DNA of 27,671 bases from positions 1-27,671 of the forward strand of contig JAZULN010000009.1 in NCBI GenBank assembly GCA_045603125.1. The letters are read 5' to 3'. The DNA comes from CAKSFT01 sp045603125. Its GTDB lineage: Bacteria > Bacillota > Clostridia > UBA1381. The notes beneath the pieces are model-generated. The model saw only the letters and a list, made by a program, of their open reading frames with translations, did no database searches and was not told the DNA's origin. The position numbers were made by a program, and so were the translations under genes. Positions 24,276 to 27,671 of this stretch are shown piece after piece (within the stretch, counting starts at the first letter, position 1; the number at the start of each line of letters is the position of its first letter).

Positions 24276-25622
24276 ATGGAAAAAGAAAATAAAATGGGCA
24301 CAGTGGGTATAAATAAACTCTTAATCACCATGGCACTACCCATGATGCTCTCAATGCTTGTACAAGCCATGTATAATATAGTAGATAGCTTCTTCGTGGC
24401 ACAGTTTTACGGGGCTGCGAGTCAAAAGCCGTTGGCGGCACTGTCTCTTTGCTTCCCTATTCAGACTCTAATGATTGCTTTTGCCGGTGGTACAAGCATT
24501 GGTGTTAACGCAATGCTATCGAGAAAACTTGGTCAGGGCGATAAATCAGGCGCTACCGGAGTTGCTATAACCGGTATAATCTTAGCATTTATCACATCTT
24601 TGATTTTCTCGGTTCTGGGTGGAATTTTCTCAACCCGCATCTTTGGTTTTTTCACAAGTGACATCGAGATTATAAATATGGCATCTGAATATATCTTTAT
24701 TTGTACTGTCTTTTCCTTTGGCTCATTTTTGCAGATTATGGCAGAAAAGTTGCTGATTTCAACAGGAAAAACTGTATTTAGTATGACATCACAGTTGTCG
24801 GGTGCTCTTATAAATATCGTTTTAGACCCAATTTTAATATTTGGTTTTAACATGGGTGTAAGAGGTGCTGCCGTTGCCACCGTAATCGGTCAATGGGGTG
24901 CAATGATTCTTGCATTCTTACTAAACCACTTTAAAAATACCGACATTTCTCTATCCTTCAAGGGCTTTAAATTAAACCCACGCCTTGTTAAAGAGATTTA
25001 TGGTATTGCAATTCCGTCAATCATAATGCAGTCAATCATATCTATTATGACTGTCGGAATGAACAAAATCCTTGCAGACGATATCGCAATAGCGGTATTC
25101 GGACTATATTATAAGCTCCATAGCTTTGTATTTATGCCAATATTTGGTCTCACCGGTGCTATGATACCGATTGTTGCATATAACTTTGGTGCAAGAAAGA
25201 GAAAACGAATCGAAAAAACTATCCGTCTTGCCCTTATTATTTCGCTCTCGATTATGGCAATAGGAACAATCCTTTTTGAAATGTGGCCGGCAGCATTTTT
25301 AGAAATTTTCAACGCAAATGCCGAGCTTTTAGATATGGGAATACCGGCACTTAGAATTATATGTGCAGGCTTTTGTTTCTCTGGATTTTCAATCGTATTC
25401 TGCTCAGCTTTCCAGGCTCTTGGAAAAGCATATTTTAGTATGATTGTATCCATCGCAAGACAGCTCGTGGTAATACTCCCCCTTGCATTTATTCTAAAAA
25501 GATTATTCGGTTTATCATATGTGTGGTACTCAATGACCACCGCCGAGGTTGTGGGAGCACTGCTTTGCTTTATAATGTATATAAACACAAAAAAGACAGT
25601 CTTGAAAAAAATCCCCGAATAA
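24276..25622 (+). CDS. MATE family efflux transporter
   Basis: Integral membrane antiporter of 448 aa with 12 predicted helices in two bundles. The start INKLLITMALPMMLSMLVQA and the YNIVDSFFVAQ helix are typical of MATE proteins, and the repeat at IPSIIMQSIISIMTVGMNK begins the second half. Substrate and coupling ion are not readable. Being 12 bp after mnaA and before the terminator makes it the last gene of the operon; a flippase role for a lipid-linked glycan is conceivable from context, but the sequence looks like drug/metabolite MATE rather than MviN or Wzx. Confidence 0.93.
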   Translation: MEKENKMGTVGINKLLITMALPMMLSMLVQAMYNIVDSFFVAQFYGAASQKPLAALSLCFPIQTLMIAFAGGTSIGVNAMLSRKLGQGDKSGATGVAITGIILAFITSLIFSVLGGIFSTRIFGFFTSDIEIINMASEYIFICTVFSFGSFLQIMAEKLLISTGKTVFSMTSQLSGALINIVLDPILIFGFNMGVRGAAVATVIGQWGAMILAFLLNHFKNTDISLSFKGFKLNPRLVKEIYGIAIPSIIMQSIISIMTVGMNKILADDIAIAVFGLYYKLHSFVFMPIFGLTGAMIPIVAYNFGARKRKRIEKTIRLALIISLSIMAIGTILFEMWPAAFLEIFNANAELLDMGIPALRIICAGFCFSGFSIVFCSAFQALGKAYFSMIVSIARQLVVILPLAFILKRLFGLSYVWYSMTTAEVVGALLCFIMYINTKKTVLKKIPE

Positions 25623-25627
25623 AATCT

Positions 25628-25654
25628 ACCCCATGCTCCGGTATGGGGTTTTTT
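25628..25654 (+). terminator. Rho-independent terminator after the MATE gene
   Basis: ACCCCAT (25628-25634) pairs with ATGGGGT (25643-25649), followed by a run of T to 25654. It closes the seven-gene gltX operon; the -35 box of the next promoter begins 2 bp later. Confidence 0.9.
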
Positions 25655-25655
25655 A

Positions 25656-25684
25656 TTGACTTTTACCCGTCTTTATGATATGAT
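25656..25684 (+). promoter_or_regulatory. Promoter of the zinc-ribbon/exonuclease/P-loop-Asp23 operon
   Basis: TTGACT (25656-25661), 17-bp spacer, TATGAT (25679-25684). A leader of about 28 nt with AAAAGGAGCG leads to ATG 25719. Confidence 0.82.
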
Positions 25685-25718
25685 GTTTTAAAGAATAAAT
25701 ATAAAAGGAGCGATTATT

Positions 25719-26105
25719 ATGGCAGATTTTATGGATACACTAAAGGACAAGGCAGGTAAATTTTTCAAGAGTGCTGAATCGGTTACAAAAACCACAATCA
25801 AAAAGACATCTGAATCGGTAAACACTCTAAAGCTTAACTACTCTATCAAGGAAGTGGAAAACTCAATAGATGACATATGTAAAAGTCTTGGCAAAATGAT
25901 TTATGAAGAATACAAAAACGGTGCAGAATTTACAGGCGAATATCTTGATAATTGTCAAAAAATTGATGAGTATTACGATGAAATCGAGATTTTAAAAACA
26001 AAGATTGCCGAAACAAATAATAAGCGTCTTTGTCCTAATTGCGGTAAATACAATGAACCCGATTCAAAATATTGCTCAGACTGCGGACAGGTTTTTGAAG
26101 ACTAA
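25719..26105 (+). CDS. Zinc-ribbon protein with helical N-terminal domain, function unknown
   Basis: Protein of 128 aa. Residues 1-35 are a basic amphipathic region (MADFMDTLKDKAGKFFKSAE), residues about 40-100 are alpha-helical with coiled-coil character, and the C-terminal end is a zinc ribbon: C105-x2-C108 and C119-x2-C122 (CPNCGKYN...YCSDCGQ). No transmembrane segment. Such small zinc-ribbon proteins are common in Clostridia without assigned function. It leads a three-gene unit with an exonuclease and a P-loop/Asp23 protein. Confidence 0.82.
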   Translation: MADFMDTLKDKAGKFFKSAESVTKTTIKKTSESVNTLKLNYSIKEVENSIDDICKSLGKMIYEEYKNGAEFTGEYLDNCQKIDEYYDEIEILKTKIAETNNKRLCPNCGKYNEPDSKYCSDCGQVFED

Positions 26106-26125
26106 TCACGCTCGGGGACAATAAA

Positions 26126-26725
26126 ATGAACTTTGTAGCAATAGACTTTGAAACCACAACATCAAATCCGGCAAGCATTTGCAGTATGGGTATCTGTGAG
26201 GTGGTCAGGAATAAGGTTAAAAAAACCGAAGAATTTTTAATTAAACCCAACCCTTTTGAGTTTAATGAGTATAACACAAAAATTCACGGCATAACCCCAG
26301 AGATGGTGTTTACAAAACCCACCTTCGACCAATACTGGCCCAAAATCAAGCCCTATATCGAGAATAATCTGGTTATAGCCCACAACGCATCCTTTGATAT
26401 AACGGCATTGAAGCGTGCAATGACGCTTTATAATATCGAATATCCAAATTTTCAATACCTATGCACCGTTCAATTATCCCGAAAAGCATATCCCGACCTT
26501 CCGGGGCATAAGCTAAACGAGTTAGCCGAGGTGTTTAATGTGGAATTTTCCCACCATAACGCCGGTGATGATGCATATGCCTGTGCTATGGTAATGCTAA
26601 ACATTATAAAAGACTTTTCGATAAAAAAAATTGGCGATTTTAAGAAACATTTTGATATAATGCCGTCAAAGGTATTTCCCGGTTGCGATAATACCCCCAC
26701 AAAAAAGGAGCGAAAGAAAGTATGA
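26126..26725 (+). CDS. DEDDh 3'-5' exonuclease (DnaQ/PolC epsilon-like)
   Basis: Stand-alone exonuclease of 199 aa. The four acidic residues and histidine of the DEDDh class are present: D7 and E9 in AIDFET, D91 in NASFDI, and H144 with D149 in HNAGDDA. The family trims DNA or RNA 3' ends; this size matches the single-domain epsilon-like proteins that are not polymerase subunits, so the substrate is open. The last about 30 residues form a basic tail (KKERKKV). The stop overlaps the next start by 4 bp. Confidence 0.9.
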   Translation: MNFVAIDFETTTSNPASICSMGICEVVRNKVKKTEEFLIKPNPFEFNEYNTKIHGITPEMVFTKPTFDQYWPKIKPYIENNLVIAHNASFDITALKRAMTLYNIEYPNFQYLCTVQLSRKAYPDLPGHKLNELAEVFNVEFSHHNAGDDAYACAMVMLNIIKDFSIKKIGDFKKHFDIMPSKVFPGCDNTPTKKERKKV

Positions 26726-27540
26726 GAGTAGTTGCCTTTGTAGGCCCAAGCGGTACAGGTAAAAGCCACCGTGCCATAAAGGTTGCAAGAGATAATTTTA
26801 TTGATGCCTTCATAGACGACGGTCTTTTAATCTCGGAAAACAGCATCATTGCGGGAGTTTCTGCAAAAGGTGCACCTACCCGCCTTGCGTCTGTCAGGTG
26901 TGCTCTTTTTACCGACTCATCCCACAGACAGTCGGTTTCGAAGGCAATCAAAAAAAATGGCTATCAATCGATTATGATACTTGCAACATCGGATGCCATG
27001 GCAGAAAAAATTGCAAGCGTACTTGGATTACCTGCAGTAAATGAGTATATTCATATAGAGGATATTTCAACCGCCGAGGAGATTGAGCTTGCGAGAAACA
27101 TCAGAAAAAACGAGGGTCAGCACGTTATCCCCGTTCCAACATTTCGCATAAAAAAATACTTTTCCGGGTATTTTTTGCACCCCTTCAGACTTTTGCAAAA
27201 AAATCTGGGTGACGTGGGGACATATGATGACGAAAGGACTATTGTCCGGCCAACCTTTAGTTATATGGGGCAATATACAATTTCTGATAATGTGATAATA
27301 AATCTTGCAACATATGAAGCAAAAAAGATACCCGAGGTTCAAAAAATACTTCGTATAAATACACGTCCGTCTGAACACGGCGTGCATATAGATATGACAA
27401 TTTCACTGAAGTTTGGATGTCATATCCCGACAGTTTGCGAAAAAATCCAAGATAGGGTTGCGGAGAATCTGAACGCTATGACTTCTATAAACATCCGTCG
27501 GGTGAATATTTTAGTAAAGACTTTGGTTTTGGAATCATAA
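26722..27540 (+). CDS. P-loop NTPase fused to an Asp23/Gls24-like domain
   Basis: Protein of 272 aa with two parts. Residues 1 to about 130 are a P-loop domain with Walker A GPSGTGKS (8-15), an acidic IDDG (31-34) and a strand YQSIMILATSD that could end near Walker B. Residues about 182-270 look like a complete Asp23 domain: YTISDNVIINLATYEAKKIP, then HIDMTISLKFGCHIPTVCEKI, then INIRRVNILVKTLVL, matching the pattern of the stand-alone Asp23 protein at 10676-11032. The linker 140-180 contains KKYFSGYFLHPFRL. The domain call comes from pattern comparison by eye. Function is unknown; coupling of nucleotide binding to envelope-stress scaffolding is an inference. It is translationally coupled to the exonuclease and ends directly before a hairpin cluster. 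Confidence 0.8.
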   Translation: MRVVAFVGPSGTGKSHRAIKVARDNFIDAFIDDGLLISENSIIAGVSAKGAPTRLASVRCALFTDSSHRQSVSKAIKKNGYQSIMILATSDAMAEKIASVLGLPAVNEYIHIEDISTAEEIELARNIRKNEGQHVIPVPTFRIKKYFSGYFLHPFRLLQKNLGDVGTYDDERTIVRPTFSYMGQYTISDNVIINLATYEAKKIPEVQKILRINTRPSEHGVHIDMTISLKFGCHIPTVCEKIQDRVAENLNAMTSINIRRVNILVKTLVLES

Positions 27541-27640
27541 CCACTAGTAAACTAGTGGTTTGACCAGCCCCTAGAAGGGGCTATTACAGGCTTAACCCCT
27601 GAAAGGGGCATCGAAGACTTGACACCGCATTACAATTACT
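27541..27640 (+). repeat. Cluster of short hairpins with shared 12-mer at right edge
   Basis: Immediately after the stop codon come CCACTAGT/ACTAGTGG (27541-27558), AGCCCC-TAGAA-GGGGCT (27566-27582) and CCCC-TGAAA-GGGG (27596-27608), then ACCGCATTACAA (27624-27635), the exact reverse complement of 11-22. Three consecutive perfect hairpins with similar A-rich loops resemble IS200/IS605-type ends, REP-like elements or the start of a structured RNA. The window stops too soon to see whether a transposase or guide-RNA gene follows. Confidence 0.45.
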
Positions 27641-27671
27641 GGCAGCCGCTCACGTGCGGCTGTCTTTTTTT
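27641..27671 (+). terminator. Strong terminator at the right edge
   Basis: GGCAGCCGC (27641-27649) pairs with GCGGCTGTC (27656-27664), including one G-U, followed by T7 at the window end. It may terminate the zinc-ribbon operon or the hairpin-cluster RNA. Confidence 0.85.

Noticed and set aside
25109..25588. A 159-codon reading frame antisense to the MATE gene
   Set aside because: It is a shadow of the opposite strand, with no ribosome site and no family resemblance; similar long antisense frames elsewhere were dropped for the same reason.

Overview
The window reads as chromosomal core sequence from a low-to-moderate GC Bacillota bacterium, most likely a member of Clostridia. The basis is gene content and order: the asp23-fakA-recG-rsmD-coaD and ylxM-ffh-rpsP-khpA-rimM-trmD blocks, a SleB-type cortex hydrolase, formate-tetrahydrofolate ligase, strong AGGAGG-type ribosome sites, and sigma-A promoters with 17-bp spacers. 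Genus cannot be read from the sequence. Nearly every gene is intact; I see no frameshifts, no tRNA or rRNA genes, no CRISPR array and no transposase gene.

Left part, minus strand (about 415-11032). Reading with transcription: asp23 and a FakA/YloV-like kinase end at a terminator that touches the recG ribosome site. Then come recG, rsmD (own promoter), coaD, a small coiled-coil protein, fhs, tsaE, tsaB, rpiB and a HAD phosphatase, closed by a terminator at 1305-1330. A separately promoted copper-amine-oxidase-N/SleB hydrolase follows. These genes cover recombination, ribosome methylation, CoA synthesis, one-carbon metabolism and the t6A tRNA modification.

Middle and right part, plus strand (about 11150-27540). 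A divergently transcribed XerS-like tyrosine recombinase has a dif-like 11-6-11 palindrome just upstream. The SRP/ribosome block ylxM-ffh-rpsP-khpA-rimM-trmD follows and ends at two tandem terminators. A strong promoter then drives gltX-glnS-aminotransferase-trpS-tagO-mnaA-MATE, combining tRNA charging with early wall-glycopolymer steps. A last promoter drives a zinc-ribbon protein, a DEDDh exonuclease and an unusual P-loop/Asp23 fusion protein.

The most interesting content is non-coding. Two copies of an approximately 230-245 nt structured element (162-406 and 14709-14936) share a core sequence and the same set of helices. The helix sequences differ between the copies by compensating changes, which is the signature of a structured RNA. 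One copy sits inside the conserved khpA-rimM junction. I cannot assign it to a named RNA family by eye. Both window edges also carry related hairpin-rich segments containing the same 12-mer in opposite orientation, possibly remains or ends of a mobile element. A further oddity is the kinase at 9027-10643, which appears to start at AUA or AUU.
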